DNA of 64,000 nucleotides from Oscillospiraceae bacterium (lineage in GTDB: Bacteria; Bacillota; Clostridia; Oscillospirales; Acutalibacteraceae), in NCBI GenBank assembly GCA_012520505.1, contig JAAYOC010000017.1, forward strand, positions 62,001 to 126,000. The letters are read 5' to 3'. Position 1 is the first letter of the stretch. Every line of letters begins with the position of its first letter. Made by a program: the position numbers and the translations under genes. Below, piece after piece: positions 8,492 to 18,238 of this stretch. Below the pieces are notes generated by a model that saw nothing but the letters and a program-made list of their open reading frames with translations, was not told the DNA's origin and did no database searches.

Positions 8492-9424
8492 CTATGGAGT
8501 TAGACCGCTAAACAAATTAGCGATAGCATTCATTGCAGCAGCCATTCCTGCCATACCTTCTACCATATCTTCCATAGCATTACCCATGCCAGTAACAATG
8601 TTTGCTGCCTGGTCTGGATCAATAGCTCCCATAGCCGCACCCATTGCATCCATCATACCGGAAGCGGAGTCAATCATAGCCGGCATACCGTTAAAGAATT
8701 CTGTTGTGCTCTGAGCAATTGCGTCTAAGTCTGCACCTTCAACACCTGAAGCCATAGCGCCCATTATCCTAGACATCATTGTCATCATGTCATTACCTGA
8801 TGAAGCGAGACCTGCCATCATTTGCATCATATCTTGCATCATTGTACCAAGTAACTTAGCATCAATTCCCATGAATGTTCCTTCACCTGTGAAGAGATTC
8901 ATAAGAGATTTACCCATAACACCAAGCAACGGAATCATTGTCTTCATAGCTCCGGCAAGGTCAACAACCATACCGGAAGCTGCACCAAGCATAGCTGTAA
9001 GATATCTCATCATTCCGGCAATATCCATTTGGCTCATGCCTTCAAGCATAACAACTACACATTCGAGAAGTCTTGTGAGCTGTTCTACCATTACAGGAAG
9101 ATAAGTAGCTGATTCTACGAGACCCTTCCAGATAATGCCTAGGTCGCCTGTCATACTCTTAAGGAATGGTACCAGAGTGTCAAGAATTGGATCTGCATAC
9201 CTCCAAAGTAGGAAGAGTATTACTCCACTCATTACCATTGTCATCATTGCTACGAATAAACATATAATTGCAAGAATAAGTCTAATGTTTGAACGTGCTC
9301 TAAGTTTTTCTTGATAATCTAAGGACTTAGTTAATCTTTGGGCTTCAAGTGTGTTAGAAACACGCATAAGAGCCTCGCCGATCATCTGTTCCTCAGAAGA
9401 AATGGTGCGTCTCCTATCGTCCAT
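8492..9424 (-). CDS. Methionine-rich membrane protein of unknown function
   Basis: A 310-residue protein I do not recognise. Residues 1-45 are charged and cytoplasmic-looking, 48-74 form a transmembrane helix, and the rest is a long run of amphipathic or hydrophobic helices rich in Met, Gly and Ala (about 45 Met in total, near 14 %). MM pairs recur, as in LGTMMQDMMQMMAG and GNDMMTMMSRIMGAMASG, with roughly helical spacing. There are almost no aromatic residues after residue 115. The gene is visibly more GC-rich than its neighbours. A GAGGGAAAG site precedes the ATG, and it has its own promoter and terminator, so it is monocistronic. Possible roles (membrane scaffold, sticky helical bundle) are guesses. 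Confidence 0.75.
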   Translation of the reverse strand: MDDRRRTISSEEQMIGEALMRVSNTLEAQRLTKSLDYQEKLRARSNIRLILAIICLFVAMMTMVMSGVILFLLWRYADPILDTLVPFLKSMTGDLGIIWKGLVESATYLPVMVEQLTRLLECVVVMLEGMSQMDIAGMMRYLTAMLGAASGMVVDLAGAMKTMIPLLGVMGKSLMNLFTGEGTFMGIDAKLLGTMMQDMMQMMAGLASSGNDMMTMMSRIMGAMASGVEGADLDAIAQSTTEFFNGMPAMIDSASGMMDAMGAAMGAIDPDQAANIVTGMGNAMEDMVEGMAGMAAAMNAIANLFSGLTP

Positions 9425-9487
9425 TTCTTTCCCTCACTTTCTGAAAATTTAAATTTTCCGAGCAGAAATTTTTCCACTATACATGTG

Positions 9488-9516
9488 ATTATATATTATA
9501 TTATTAACAAAATCAA
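9488..9516 (-). promoter_or_regulatory. Promoter of the Met-rich protein gene
   Basis: On the minus strand TTGATT and TATAAT are separated by 17 bases, about 65 bases upstream of the start codon. Confidence 0.55.
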
Positions 9517-9867
9517 CTAAAAACAAACAAAAAACGTAAGTTTTTATCAAATTTTAACTTTTTTTGAGCTTTTTTTCACCTTTTTTACGAAATTTCAGTA
9601 CGATTTTTGCTTGTTTTACACTGTTTTCTTCTTTTTCCGCATATCCATATGCATATTCATACAGGTAACAAAAAACATGACCACTTTATTTACAATAACT
9701 TTACAATTTTTTCCGTTATCCTCTTTACAGTTCCAAAACTTGTTTATAACTTTACAGTTACTTTACATAAAAATTTCTCACCTTGCACTTCATTATCTTG
9801 AACGCGTTTTCAATTTTTGTTACTATATAGTAGATATTATTCCCCATAAATACAGAAAGGTTATATT
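9517..9867. other. Intergenic region upstream of glgB
   Basis: Very AT-rich divergent spacer with T runs and several CTTTACA-like words (ACTTTACAATT, ACTTTACAGTT, ACTTTACAT). No gene-like frame was accepted. The glgB promoter must lie here, but I could not choose one confidently. Confidence 0.5.
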
Positions 9868-11925
9868 ATGGCATTCAAGAGAGAAGACTTATCCCTTCCA
9901 ATTTACCTGTTTCACCAAGGAAACAATGCAAAAGCATATGAATTTATGGGTTCACATCGCTTAAATAAAGACACGGTTGTCTTCCGTGTTTGGGCCCCTA
10001 ATGCTACTTCTTGTAGTGTAGTCGGTAATTTTAATGACTGGGATGTATCTGCAAATAAAATGTATAAAATCAGTGATAGTCTCTGGGAGACTGAAATCAC
10101 TGGTTTAATTGAACATTTTACTCTCTACAAATATGCTATTGAGACTTTTGATGGAAGGACCATTTTAAAAGCAGACCCTTATGGATATCATATGGAAACA
10201 AGACCGGGAACTGCCACAAAATTTTACGAAATAGATAACTACAAATGGAATGACGATTTCTGGATGGAAAAGCGTAAAAACAGTAAAATTTATGATCTTC
10301 CGGTAAACATTTATGAAGTGCATGCCGGCTCATGGAAGCGCTTCTCTGACGGGAATGTTTTTTCTTACAGAAAACTTGCGGATGAACTTGTTCCCTATGT
10401 GGTTGAAATGGGTTATACACATATTGAATTTATGCCTCTTTCTGAATATCCTTTTGACGGTTCTTGGGGCTACCAAGTTTGCGGTTTTTATGCTGCAACT
10501 TCCCGTTACGGAACACCTGAAGACCTTATGTATTTAATCGACAAGTGTCATGAATCAGAAATCGGTGTTATTCTTGACTGGGTTCCTGCACATTTTCCAA
10601 AAGATGAATTTGGTCTTTTTGAATTTGATGGAACTCCTTGTTATGAATACGCAGATTCCAGAAAAGGTGAGCATAAACATTGGGGTACAAAAGTTTTTGA
10701 TTTTGGGAAAAATGAAGTTCAAAGTTTTCTAATCTCAAATGCAATGTTCTGGATTGAAAAATATCACATTGATGGACTTCGTGTAGATGCTGTGTCATCA
10801 ATGATTTATTTAAACTATAACCGAGATGATGGCGAGTGGATTCCAAATGTCCACGGAGGTGTTGAAAATCTTGAAGCTATTACCTTTCTTAGAAAACTCA
10901 ACACCGCTTTATTCAGAGAGCACAATGATATTTTAATGATTGCAGAAGAAAGCACTGCTTGGCCTATGGTTTCAAAACCTGTGCATAGAGGTGGTCTTGG
11001 TTTTAACTTCAAATGGAACATGGGTTGGATGAACGATATTATTCGATATTTCAACTTAGACGGACTATCGAGAAAATATAATCACGATTATCTAACATTT
11101 TCTTTTTTCTATGCTTTTTCAGAAAATTTCATTCTTCCGCTATCCCACGACGAAGTGGTTCACGGAAAAGGTTCTCTTATAAACAAACATCCGGGAGACC
11201 CTGAAAATCCTGTCGAATACCAAGAAAAATTTGCCGGTCTTCGTTCAATGCTTGCCTACATGTATGCGCATCCGGGGAAAAAACTTCTTTTTATGGGTTC
11301 AGAATTTGGACAATTTAAAGAATGGAATTTTGCTGAAGAACTTGATTGGGGTCTTTTAGAGTATGATATGCACAAAAAAACACAAAATTTTACAAAAGCA
11401 CTAAATCATTTCTATAAAGAAAACCCTTCCTTATGGCAAATAGATTATAGTTGGGAAGGTTTTGAATGGATAATTCCGGATGATAATATCCATTCCGTTC
11501 TTGCTTTCAAACGTTCCGGAGATAATGATAGCGACGAACTTTATACAATTTTTAATTTTACAAAAGTAGACAGAGAAAATTATACAATTGGTGTTCCGGC
11601 AGGAAAATTTAAAGTTGTATTTAATACTGATGATCCTATCTTTGGAGGAAGTGGTTTTAGTACGACCGGTATTGTAAAATCCAAAAAAACTCCTATTCAC
11701 AATTATAAAGATTCAATTAGTTTGAACATTGCCGGACATTCAGCCCTATATCTAAAAAAATATAAAGGAGAAGATTTATGGCAAGAAGAAATGAATGCAT
11801 TTCAATGCTACTTGCAGGCGGACAAGGCAGTAGGCTTGGTATTCTCACAAAAACCATTGCTAAACCTGCAGTTCCATTTGGCGGAAAATATAGAATCATT
11901 GACTTTCCGCTCTCAAATTGTGTAA
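9868..11925 (+). CDS. glgB: 1,4-alpha-glucan branching enzyme
   Basis: Forms alpha-1,6 branches in glycogen. N-terminal CBM48 (about 28-115, VVGNFNDWD), then a GH13 barrel with [10 protein letters not shown], the nucleophile in [10 protein letters not shown], the acid/base Glu in MIAEES and the transition-state Asp in [10 protein letters not shown], and a beta-sandwich C-domain. The natural end should be near residue 632 (ALYLKK). As written, the frame runs 148 bases into glgC and adds about 53 residues unlike the family. The junction is an A7 run (11754-11760); a -1 slip gives ALYLKKI followed by TAA at 11763-11765, just before the glgC ribosome site. The extension is therefore probably a slippage or indel effect. 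Confidence 0.92.
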   Translation: MAFKREDLSLPIYLFHQGNNAKAYEFMGSHRLNKDTVVFRVWAPNATSCSVVGNFNDWDVSANKMYKISDSLWETEITGLIEHFTLYKYAIETFDGRTILKADPYGYHMETRPGTATKFYEIDNYKWNDDFWMEKRKNSKIYDLPVNIYEVHAGSWKRFSDGNVFSYRKLADELVPYVVEMGYTHIEFMPLSEYPFDGSWGYQVCGFYAATSRYGTPEDLMYLIDKCHESEIGVILDWVPAHFPKDEFGLFEFDGTPCYEYADSRKGEHKHWGTKVFDFGKNEVQSFLISNAMFWIEKYHIDGLRVDAVSSMIYLNYNRDDGEWIPNVHGGVENLEAITFLRKLNTALFREHNDILMIAEESTAWPMVSKPVHRGGLGFNFKWNMGWMNDIIRYFNLDGLSRKYNHDYLTFSFFYAFSENFILPLSHDEVVHGKGSLINKHPGDPENPVEYQEKFAGLRSMLAYMYAHPGKKLLFMGSEFGQFKEWNFAEELDWGLLEYDMHKKTQNFTKALNHFYKENPSLWQIDYSWEGFEWIIPDDNIHSVLAFKRSGDNDSDELYTIFNFTKVDRENYTIGVPAGKFKVVFNTDDPIFGGSGFSTTGIVKSKKTPIHNYKDSISLNIAGHSALYLKKYKGEDLWQEEMNAFQCYLQADKAVGLVFSQKPLLNLQFHLAENIESLTFRSQIV

Positions 11926-12992
11926 ACTCCGGCATTTATACCGTTGGTGTTTTAACACAGTACCAACCTCTTGAACTTAACGATTATATCGGCAATGGTG
12001 AACCTTGGGACTTAGACCGCACAACCGGTGGTGTGCACATTCTTTCTCCTTATCAAAAAATTGAAGGGACAGAATGGTACAAAGGTACGGCAAACGCAAT
12101 CTACCAAAACATACATTTCATAGACAAATACAGTCCAACTTATGTTGCTATTCTTTCAGGAGACCACATATATAAAATGGACTATGCAGAAATGCTAAGT
12201 TATCACAAAGCAAAAAAAGCTGCCTGCACTATTGCAATGCTTGAAGTTGATTGGAATGAAGCATCCCGTTTTGGTCTTATGCTTTGCGACGATGACGGTA
12301 CAATAACAGAATTCGAAGAAAAACCTGAAAACCCACGAAGCAATAAAGCTTCAATGGGTGTATACATTTTCACTTGGGAAAAACTTCGTAAATATCTTCT
12401 GGAAGATGAAGCAAATCCAAATTCAACAAACGACTTCGGTAAAGATGTTATTCCTGCAATGCATAAAGCAGGTGAAAAGATGGTAGCTTATCCTTTCAAA
12501 GGATACTGGCGCGATGTAGGTACTATTGAAAGCCTTTGGACAGCTAATATGGACCTTCTCACTCCTTCATCCGGTCTTGATTTAGATGACCCATCTTGGA
12601 AAATATATGCAAAAAGTCCTTCAGTCCATCCTCACTTCGTTTCGGACAAAGCAAACATTAAAACTTCAATGGTTTCTAAAGGTTGTGAAATTGATGGTAA
12701 TATTTCAAGGTCCATCATCTTTGCAAACACCACTATTGAAGAAGACTCTCTTATAGAAAGTTCAATTATAATGCCCGGTGCGACCATCAAAAAAGGTGCA
12801 AAAGTTTTCTATTCAATCATCGGAGAGAATGCTATAATTGATGAGAATGCCACCATAGGAGCCATTCCGGAAAAAGATGCTTCAAACTTTGGAATATCAG
12901 TAGTCGGTGAAAACACACATATTGCAGCTGGCTCTTTCGTTGCACCAAATAAAATGATAGACGAAGAAGGTGTGGAGGTAGATATAAAATGA
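11778..12992 (+). CDS. glgC: Glucose-1-phosphate adenylyltransferase, catalytic subunit
   Basis: A 404-residue enzyme making ADP-glucose from ATP and glucose-1-phosphate, the committed step of glycogen synthesis. It shows [13 protein letters not shown] with the following [15 protein letters not shown], the sugar-binding [11 protein letters not shown] and FEEKP strands, and a C-terminal left-handed beta-helix. AAAGGAG lies 7 bases before ATG. Its 3' end overlaps glgD as ATGA, implying translational coupling. With GlgD it should form the mixed GlgC/GlgD enzyme of the Bacillota. Confidence 0.95.
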   Translation: MARRNECISMLLAGGQGSRLGILTKTIAKPAVPFGGKYRIIDFPLSNCVNSGIYTVGVLTQYQPLELNDYIGNGEPWDLDRTTGGVHILSPYQKIEGTEWYKGTANAIYQNIHFIDKYSPTYVAILSGDHIYKMDYAEMLSYHKAKKAACTIAMLEVDWNEASRFGLMLCDDDGTITEFEEKPENPRSNKASMGVYIFTWEKLRKYLLEDEANPNSTNDFGKDVIPAMHKAGEKMVAYPFKGYWRDVGTIESLWTANMDLLTPSSGLDLDDPSWKIYAKSPSVHPHFVSDKANIKTSMVSKGCEIDGNISRSIIFANTTIEEDSLIESSIIMPGATIKKGAKVFYSIIGENAIIDENATIGAIPEKDASNFGISVVGENTHIAAGSFVAPNKMIDEEGVEVDIK

Positions 12993-14113
12993 GAGCAAAT
13001 AACGTATTAGCATTAATCCACGCACAAGAAGGCGAGACTGCACTTAAAGAACTTACAGCAATTAGAACAGCTGCATCTGTACCTTTCGGTTGCCGTTACA
13101 GATTTATAGATTTCACCCTTTCAAACCTTGTGAATGCGGGTATTACGCAGGTTGGAATCATAACAAGAAACAATTTCCAATCCCTTTCTGACCATGTAGG
13201 TTCAGGAAAACCTTGGGATCTCGATAGAAAACGAGAAGGAATGTTTATTCTTCCTCCATTCAATACCGCGACAGCAATTGTTGGACACGATTCTATCCTT
13301 TCATCTCTTTACAGCATTTCTGATTTCCTAGAAAAAACTCGTCAGGAATATGTAATTATGACAAATGCAAATACTGTTTACAATATAGATTTCAACGATT
13401 TGTTTAAATTTCATAGCGAAAAAGGAGCAGACATAACATTGCTTTATAAACAGGGAAGAGTTCCAAGTCTCCCTGAACTTATGATTTTAGATCTTGATGA
13501 AGAAAGTAAAGTTCAACAAATTTCTATGGCTCAGCCTGAAGATGTTGGAAATGACGCAAACTACTCATTCAACATACTTGTTATGAGAAAATCTTTACTT
13601 GAGTATCTCGTTCGTGCGGCTATTGCACGTGGAGAAACATCATTTGAAAAAGATGTAATCCAAGCAAACCTTTCAAATTTCAAAATTTATGGATATAAAG
13701 CAACCGGTTTTGCTGAAACTATTGATTCACTTCAGACATACTACAACGTTAGTATGAGCCTTTTAAAAAAAGAAAATCGTGACCTTCTTTTCAATACCAA
13801 CAATCCTATTAAAACAAAAGTTTATGACAACGTTCCCACAACATACGGAGTAACTTCAAAAGTTTCCAATTCTCTTTTGGCTGACGGTTGCACAATCCAC
13901 GGCACAGTAGAAAATTGTATCCTATTTAGAAATGTATATATTGAAGAAGGTGCTGTTATTAAAAATTCTATCATCATGCAAGGAACAAGAATTCAAAGGC
14001 ATGCATCGCTAAACTACGTCATTACGGATAAAGATACTTTAATAACACCGAAAAAACAATTATCAGGTGACGCTTCATATCCGGTGTTTATCAGTAAAGG
14101 CATTACAGTTTAA
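12989..14113 (+). CDS. glgD: ADP-glucose pyrophosphorylase regulatory-type subunit
   Basis: A 374-residue GlgC paralogue that lacks the nucleotide-binding GGxGxRL loop. The corresponding N-terminus reads [15 protein letters not shown], but the next strand ([16 protein letters not shown]) is conserved. It has the same nucleotidyltransferase-like fold and a short beta-helix tail. In Bacillota, GlgD modulates or boosts GlgC rather than catalysing well itself. The start codon overlaps the glgC stop. Confidence 0.92.
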   Translation: MRANNVLALIHAQEGETALKELTAIRTAASVPFGCRYRFIDFTLSNLVNAGITQVGIITRNNFQSLSDHVGSGKPWDLDRKREGMFILPPFNTATAIVGHDSILSSLYSISDFLEKTRQEYVIMTNANTVYNIDFNDLFKFHSEKGADITLLYKQGRVPSLPELMILDLDEESKVQQISMAQPEDVGNDANYSFNILVMRKSLLEYLVRAAIARGETSFEKDVIQANLSNFKIYGYKATGFAETIDSLQTYYNVSMSLLKKENRDLLFNTNNPIKTKVYDNVPTTYGVTSKVSNSLLADGCTIHGTVENCILFRNVYIEEGAVIKNSIIMQGTRIQRHASLNYVITDKDTLITPKKQLSGDASYPVFISKGITV

Positions 14114-14227
14114 CCACAAACAACTAAGTGTTTAATCAAATTTGAAAATTTAATCAAAGCTGAACAATTAAACATAACTATCTAAGATATACCAATTATT
14201 TCAAAATTAAATGGTAAGGAGGGCTGT

Positions 14228-15655
14228 ATGAATATTTTATTTGCAACGAGTGAGGCAACTCCTTTTGCAATAAGTGGCGGACTGGGTGAAGTTGCAGGTG
14301 CCCTTCCAAAAGCACTCTGTGCAAAAGGCGAAGATGTCCGCATCATCATACCTCTTTATGAATGTGTAACAGCCGAGCAAAGGAAGAACTTCAAATTTCT
14401 TTGTCACTTTGATGTACCTGTTGCCTGGAGGCAACAGTACTGTGGCTTATTTGAAACTACCTTTGACGGTGTAACATATTACCTTCTTGATAACGAATAT
14501 TACTTCAAGCGTTCATATCTTTACGGGCACTATGATGACGCTGAACGCTTCGCCTTTTTTTCAAAAGCGGTTCTTGAGGTAATACAGAGAATTCCCGATT
14601 GGAAACCGGATATTATTCACTGCAACGACTGGCAGTCCGCCTTAATTCCTGTTTATTACAATTGTTTATATGCAAACAGGAAAGCATATAAGGACATTCG
14701 AACTGTTTACACTATTCATAATATTCAATACCAAGGAATCTATGGAAAAAATATATTAGGCGATATCATTGATATTTCTCCTTCCGATTATCCACTTCTT
14801 GATTACAATGGAGCAGTAAATTTCTCAAAAGGGGCAATTGAATGTACAAATAAAGTTACAACTGTGTCCCCTTCTTATGCAAAAGAGATTCTTGACCCTT
14901 GGTATAGCCACGGACTTGATAGTATTCTTCACAAAGCCTCTTGGAAACTTACAGGTATCCTAAACGGTATAGATACTGAAAGTTATAATCCACAAACAGA
15001 TAAAACTTTACGTTATCATTACAGTGCTAAATCAATGGTGGGTAAAGCTAAATGTAAAACCGAACTTGAAACTTATTTTGGTTTTACTCATAAGCCGGAA
15101 GTTCCAATCATTTCACTCATCTCTCGTCTTGTATCCCACAAAGGTCTCGACTTAATTATGAATATGATCGACGAACTTCTCATCACTACAGAGGTTCGCT
15201 TCATTGTTCTTGGTACGGGAGATACAAAATATGAAGATTTTTTCCGTGAACTCGCAGCTCGCCATCCGGATAAATTCCGTTTAGAACTTGCTTTTAACCA
15301 AATATTATCGCGCCAAACATATGCCGGCTCAGATATGTTCCTCATGCCTTCAAAGAGTGAACCTTGTGGTCTTGCTCAGATGATTGCCCTTCGCTACGGT
15401 ACTATCCCAATTGTAAGAGAAACCGGCGGTCTTCGTGACACAATAACAGATAGCGGAGACGGTATTGGAAACGGTTTTACATTTAAAACGTATAATGCAG
15501 GGGATTTACACTGGGCAATTAACCGTGCGATTGATCTTTTCTACAACGATAAAATTACTTGGAAGAAACTAGTAAAACGAGCTCTCCTTTGTGACAATAG
15601 TTGGGAAAAATCAGCAGATTTATATCTTGAGATGTACAAAGAGGCACTATCATAA
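14228..15655 (+). CDS. glgA: Glycogen synthase (ADP-glucose)
   Basis: A 475-residue GT5 glycosyltransferase that extends alpha-1,4 glucan from ADP-glucose. The N-terminal domain begins ILFATSEATPFAISGGLGEV (the KxGGL-type loop reads ISGGL), followed by IIHCNDWQSAL and YTIHNIQYQG. The C-terminal GT-B domain has ISLISRLVSHKGLDL and SKSEPCGLAQM. A strong TAAGGAGGG site precedes ATG. It is the last gene of glgBCDA and is followed directly by a terminator. Confidence 0.95.
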   Translation: MNILFATSEATPFAISGGLGEVAGALPKALCAKGEDVRIIIPLYECVTAEQRKNFKFLCHFDVPVAWRQQYCGLFETTFDGVTYYLLDNEYYFKRSYLYGHYDDAERFAFFSKAVLEVIQRIPDWKPDIIHCNDWQSALIPVYYNCLYANRKAYKDIRTVYTIHNIQYQGIYGKNILGDIIDISPSDYPLLDYNGAVNFSKGAIECTNKVTTVSPSYAKEILDPWYSHGLDSILHKASWKLTGILNGIDTESYNPQTDKTLRYHYSAKSMVGKAKCKTELETYFGFTHKPEVPIISLISRLVSHKGLDLIMNMIDELLITTEVRFIVLGTGDTKYEDFFRELAARHPDKFRLELAFNQILSRQTYAGSDMFLMPSKSEPCGLAQMIALRYGTIPIVRETGGLRDTITDSGDGIGNGFTFKTYNAGDLHWAINRAIDLFYNDKITWKKLVKRALLCDNSWEKSADLYLEMYKEALS

Positions 15656-15658
15656 AAG

Positions 15659-15687
15659 AAGGGCTGGTACACCAGCCCTTTTTTTAG
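15659..15687 (+). terminator. Terminator of the glg operon
   Basis: Stem AAGGGCTGG / CCAGCCCTT, loop TACA, then a seven-T run, beginning four bases after the glgA stop. Confidence 0.9.
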
Positions 15688-15700
15688 TTATTCAATTGAC

Positions 15701-16318
15701 CTACAATATTAGACTTGCTATACTTACATTCAAATAATCGTTGGTCCAAGAAGCAACAGTAGAAATACAATCCGGAACATTTTCTTTTATCTGTCTTCTT
15801 GTACCCGCCTTCATTTCATAAAGTTCTTTACTTAATGTATTTGAAAGATAAGCGACAGTATCCGGATTTAAAGGGTTTGATCCAATCCAAGAAATTGGAA
15901 GAACCCCTTTTTTAGCTCCGGCAAAAAGAATAAAAAAGGTTGATATGCCATAGACCTTTATTGCGTAATCAAGGAGTTCCTGTTCCTTTGCTATTTTGTT
16001 TGCAGCACTAATTCCTGCTCTGATTATTGTAGAAAAACTCATTTCTTTATCTTCAAGAATATCCGTAATCGTTCCCTGATCTAAGCTTAAAGTATTATTA
16101 GTTGCGCCAAGTAAATAATCGCAACTTACACCATAGTATTTTGCAACCTTTACAACAAATGAAAGACCACATTCACGAATACCGTTTTCATAATGAGAAA
16201 GAAGAGATTGAGAAATTCCAAGGTCTTTTGCAACTTGTTTTTGACTTAACTTTTTATCCTTTCTAAGTTCGGTAAGTCTTGCAGAAAAAGATGTAGCATC
16301 CAGTGAAGTTTTCAGCAT
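15701..16318 (-). CDS. XRE-family transcriptional regulator
   Basis: A 205-residue protein with a helix-turn-helix at about 13-70 (LRKDKKLSQKQVAKDLGISQSLLSHYENG). The C-terminal part (75-205) is helical with short hydrophobic runs (YGISTFFILFAG) and I do not recognise it; it may bind a ligand or partner. It diverges from the histidine phosphatase gene, and the shared 160-base spacer holds an inverted repeat and several TATAC words that may be its operators. Target genes are unknown. Confidence 0.82.
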   Translation of the reverse strand: MLKTSLDATSFSARLTELRKDKKLSQKQVAKDLGISQSLLSHYENGIRECGLSFVVKVAKYYGVSCDYLLGATNNTLSLDQGTITDILEDKEMSFSTIIRAGISAANKIAKEQELLDYAIKVYGISTFFILFAGAKKGVLPISWIGSNPLNPDTVAYLSNTLSKELYEMKAGTRRQIKENVPDCISTVASWTNDYLNVSIASLIL

Positions 16319-16418
16319 AATATCACCCTTTTTAAATTTCTTGTATACCTATACTTTTGCATCTTGTATATCTGTGTTTGTATCTGTATAATTTTCTTAA
16401 AACTATACTTTTTATACA

Positions 16419-16440
16419 AAATGTAATATTTTTTACATTT
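16419..16440. promoter_or_regulatory. Inverted repeat, possible operator
   Basis: AAATGTAA - 6 bases - TTACATTT, a perfect 8-6-8 palindrome in the divergent spacer between the XRE regulator and the phosphatase, 40 bases before the phosphatase start. The spacer also carries TATAC-like words. Role as an operator is inferred from position only. Confidence 0.35.
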
Positions 16441-16480
16441 ATCTGCTTAATTATACTCAAAATTATACTCGGAGGCAACT

Positions 16481-17152
16481 ATGAAAACTTATAAAATCCA
16501 TCTTATTAGACATGGTCTAACTGAAGGTAACCTTGAAGGTAAATATATTGGACACAAAGATATTCCTTTATGTGAGCAAGGAATTTTTGAACTAAAAAGA
16601 ATGAAGGAAGATATGATTTATCCGGATATAAACACTCTTTTTTCAAGCCCGCTAAATCGTTGCCTCAAAACTGCTGAAATACTTTTTCCAAAAATAAAAC
16701 CAATTATCATAGATGACCTAATTGAATATAATTTTGGTGAATTTGAAGGGCTTACAGCTGATGAGCTGAAAGATAAAGATACTTTTAAAGAATGGCTTTC
16801 CGGTGGACCTGACTCTGCTCCTCCTTTTGGAGAATCAAATGCACAGTTTGGTACAAGAATTGCAAACGCATTTGAAAAAATAATCGAAGGTCTTATGAAA
16901 ACAGGAGTTACAGAATCAGCTATCATAACTCATGGTGGAGTAATTATGGGAATTATGAGTATGTTTGCTATTCCTGAACTTCCAATGCCTGAATGGTTGG
17001 TTCCCAATGGTTGTGGATTTACAGTTCGAATTACCCCTAGTCTGTGGGCACAAATAAAAAAGATGGAATTTGCTTTTGAAATACCATTCGTAGAAAAATT
17101 AGAAGCAGAATCTTTTAACAGTTCTCTTAATGAACATGATGAGTATGAATGA
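16481..17152 (+). CDS. Histidine phosphatase family protein
   Basis: A 223-residue phosphoglycerate-mutase-like phosphatase. The catalytic RHG motif is in HLIRHGLTEGN (His11), the second catalytic His is in AIITHGG, and the acid Glu lies in the NFGEFEGLT region. This pattern resembles CobC/PhoE-type phosphatases, but no cobalamin genes are nearby, so the substrate is unknown. GGAGG precedes ATG. Confidence 0.85.
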   Translation: MKTYKIHLIRHGLTEGNLEGKYIGHKDIPLCEQGIFELKRMKEDMIYPDINTLFSSPLNRCLKTAEILFPKIKPIIIDDLIEYNFGEFEGLTADELKDKDTFKEWLSGGPDSAPPFGESNAQFGTRIANAFEKIIEGLMKTGVTESAIITHGGVIMGIMSMFAIPELPMPEWLVPNGCGFTVRITPSLWAQIKKMEFAFEIPFVEKLEAESFNSSLNEHDEYE

Positions 17153-17313
17153 GTTATAGTGGGTATAAGGTATGATAGGTTGCAATTTAGTACGACAAAT
17201 TATAGTAGGTATGATAAGTTGTACTTTAGCACGACAAGTTATAGTGAGTATGATAAATTACAAGTAAGTACGGTAAGTTAGAGTGAACATAACGAGTTTA
17301 ATGAATATTATAA
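17153..17313. repeat. Degenerate 39-bp tandem repeat, about 4 copies
   Basis: Starts on the base after the phosphatase stop codon. Units begin GTTATAGTGGGTAT, ATTATAGTAGGTAT, GTTATAGTGAGTAT and GTTAGAGTGAACAT at 17153, 17199, 17238 and 17277. Units 2 and 3 are 39 bases, unit 1 carries 7 extra. Units 1-3 end TACGACAA, CACGACAA and TACGGTAA. No coding potential seen. Confidence 0.8.
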
Positions 17314-17356
17314 CTTATGATTGCTCAATTTCTTATTTAATATTATATGAACTAGT

Positions 17357-17376
17357 AAAAACCGGCTTACCGGTTT
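17357..17376 (+). terminator. Probable terminator
   Basis: Perfect 8-bp stem AAAACCGG / CCGGTTTT with a CTTA loop, between the repeat and the HAD gene. The T run is short (TTTT then GGATTT), so it may be leaky. Confidence 0.55.
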
Positions 17377-17406
17377 TGGATTTATAGATATAGAGGAGGA
17401 TTAATT

Positions 17407-18057
17407 TTGGCAATTAAAGGTGCAATTTTCGATATGGACGGTACTCTCCTTGATTCAATGTATGTTTGGCTAGGGATTGGATGTCGATATCTTGAATATA
17501 AAGGAATTACCCCTGATGACGAAGATAGAGAACTTCTTGAAGTTGCTCTTCTTGCTCCACAAGCAGAACATTTTATAAAAAAATATGGTTTTACAATGGC
17601 TGTTAATGAAATTGTAGATGACATAAACAAATTTATTGAACATGAATATATGAACAATGTTCAAATGAAACCCGGAATACCTGAATTACTTAAAGATTTA
17701 AAATCTCGTGGTGTCAAAATGTGCATTGCATCTCTTTCTGACAGATATCTCATAGAAGGCGCTTTTAAACGTCTAGGTTTTCTGGATTATTTTGAGGACC
17801 TTCTTTCATGTACCGTTCTTGGTTGTGATAAAACTACACCTTTTATCTTTGAAGAAGGAATTCGCATCCTTGGAACTTCAAAAGATAGTACATATGTATT
17901 TGAAGATTCCCTTTTAGCAATAAAAACTGCAAAACGAGCAGGTTTTAAAACTGTTGGGATTAGAGATTCTTGGGCTGAATCTGTACAAGATAAAATAAAA
18001 GAAATTGCCGACTTTTATATTACCACTCCAAACGAACTTGACATTGACAAGTTATAA
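17407..18057 (+). CDS. HAD-superfamily phosphatase (beta-PGM/phosphoglycolate phosphatase-like)
   Basis: A 216-residue haloacid-dehalogenase hydrolase. Nucleophile motif FDMDGTLLDS (Asp8, Asp10), motif II CIASLSD, and motif IV VFEDSLLAIKTAKRAG. The helical cap between about 20 and 85 fits subfamily I sugar-phosphate or phosphoglycolate phosphatases and beta-phosphoglucomutase. TTG is the start: AGGAGG lies 7 bases upstream and no nearer ATG exists. Substrate unknown. Confidence 0.85.
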   Translation: MAIKGAIFDMDGTLLDSMYVWLGIGCRYLEYKGITPDDEDRELLEVALLAPQAEHFIKKYGFTMAVNEIVDDINKFIEHEYMNNVQMKPGIPELLKDLKSRGVKMCIASLSDRYLIEGAFKRLGFLDYFEDLLSCTVLGCDKTTPFIFEEGIRILGTSKDSTYVFEDSLLAIKTAKRAGFKTVGIRDSWAESVQDKIKEIADFYITTPNELDIDKL

Positions 18058-18105
18058 AGTATTTAAAATTATTTAAAATATTATTGATGCGACAAAAGAT
18101 ACAAC

Positions 18106-18136
18106 AAAAGGTGTTGTCCTGCCACAACACCTTTTT
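18106..18136 (+). terminator. Rho-independent terminator
   Basis: Perfect 12-bp stem AAAAGGTGTTGT / ACAACACCTTTT with a six-base loop, ending in T5, after the HAD gene. Confidence 0.85.
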
Positions 18137-18238
18137 GTGATATTTCTTATTTCTTAATACATATGAGACTTTTTATGTTCTCTTACGACTAATAAGTGAA
18201 GGGTATTTAAATTCACCCTTTAGGAAAGGAGCGAATCA

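Noticed and set aside
9607-9964. Short hydrophobic open frames upstream of glgB
   Set aside because: No ribosome site; they overlap the glgB start in another frame and consist of T-rich spacer.
12989-14113. GlgD as a decayed glgC pseudogene
   Set aside because: Loss of the GGxGxRL loop is normal for GlgD, the frame is intact and it is translationally coupled to glgC.
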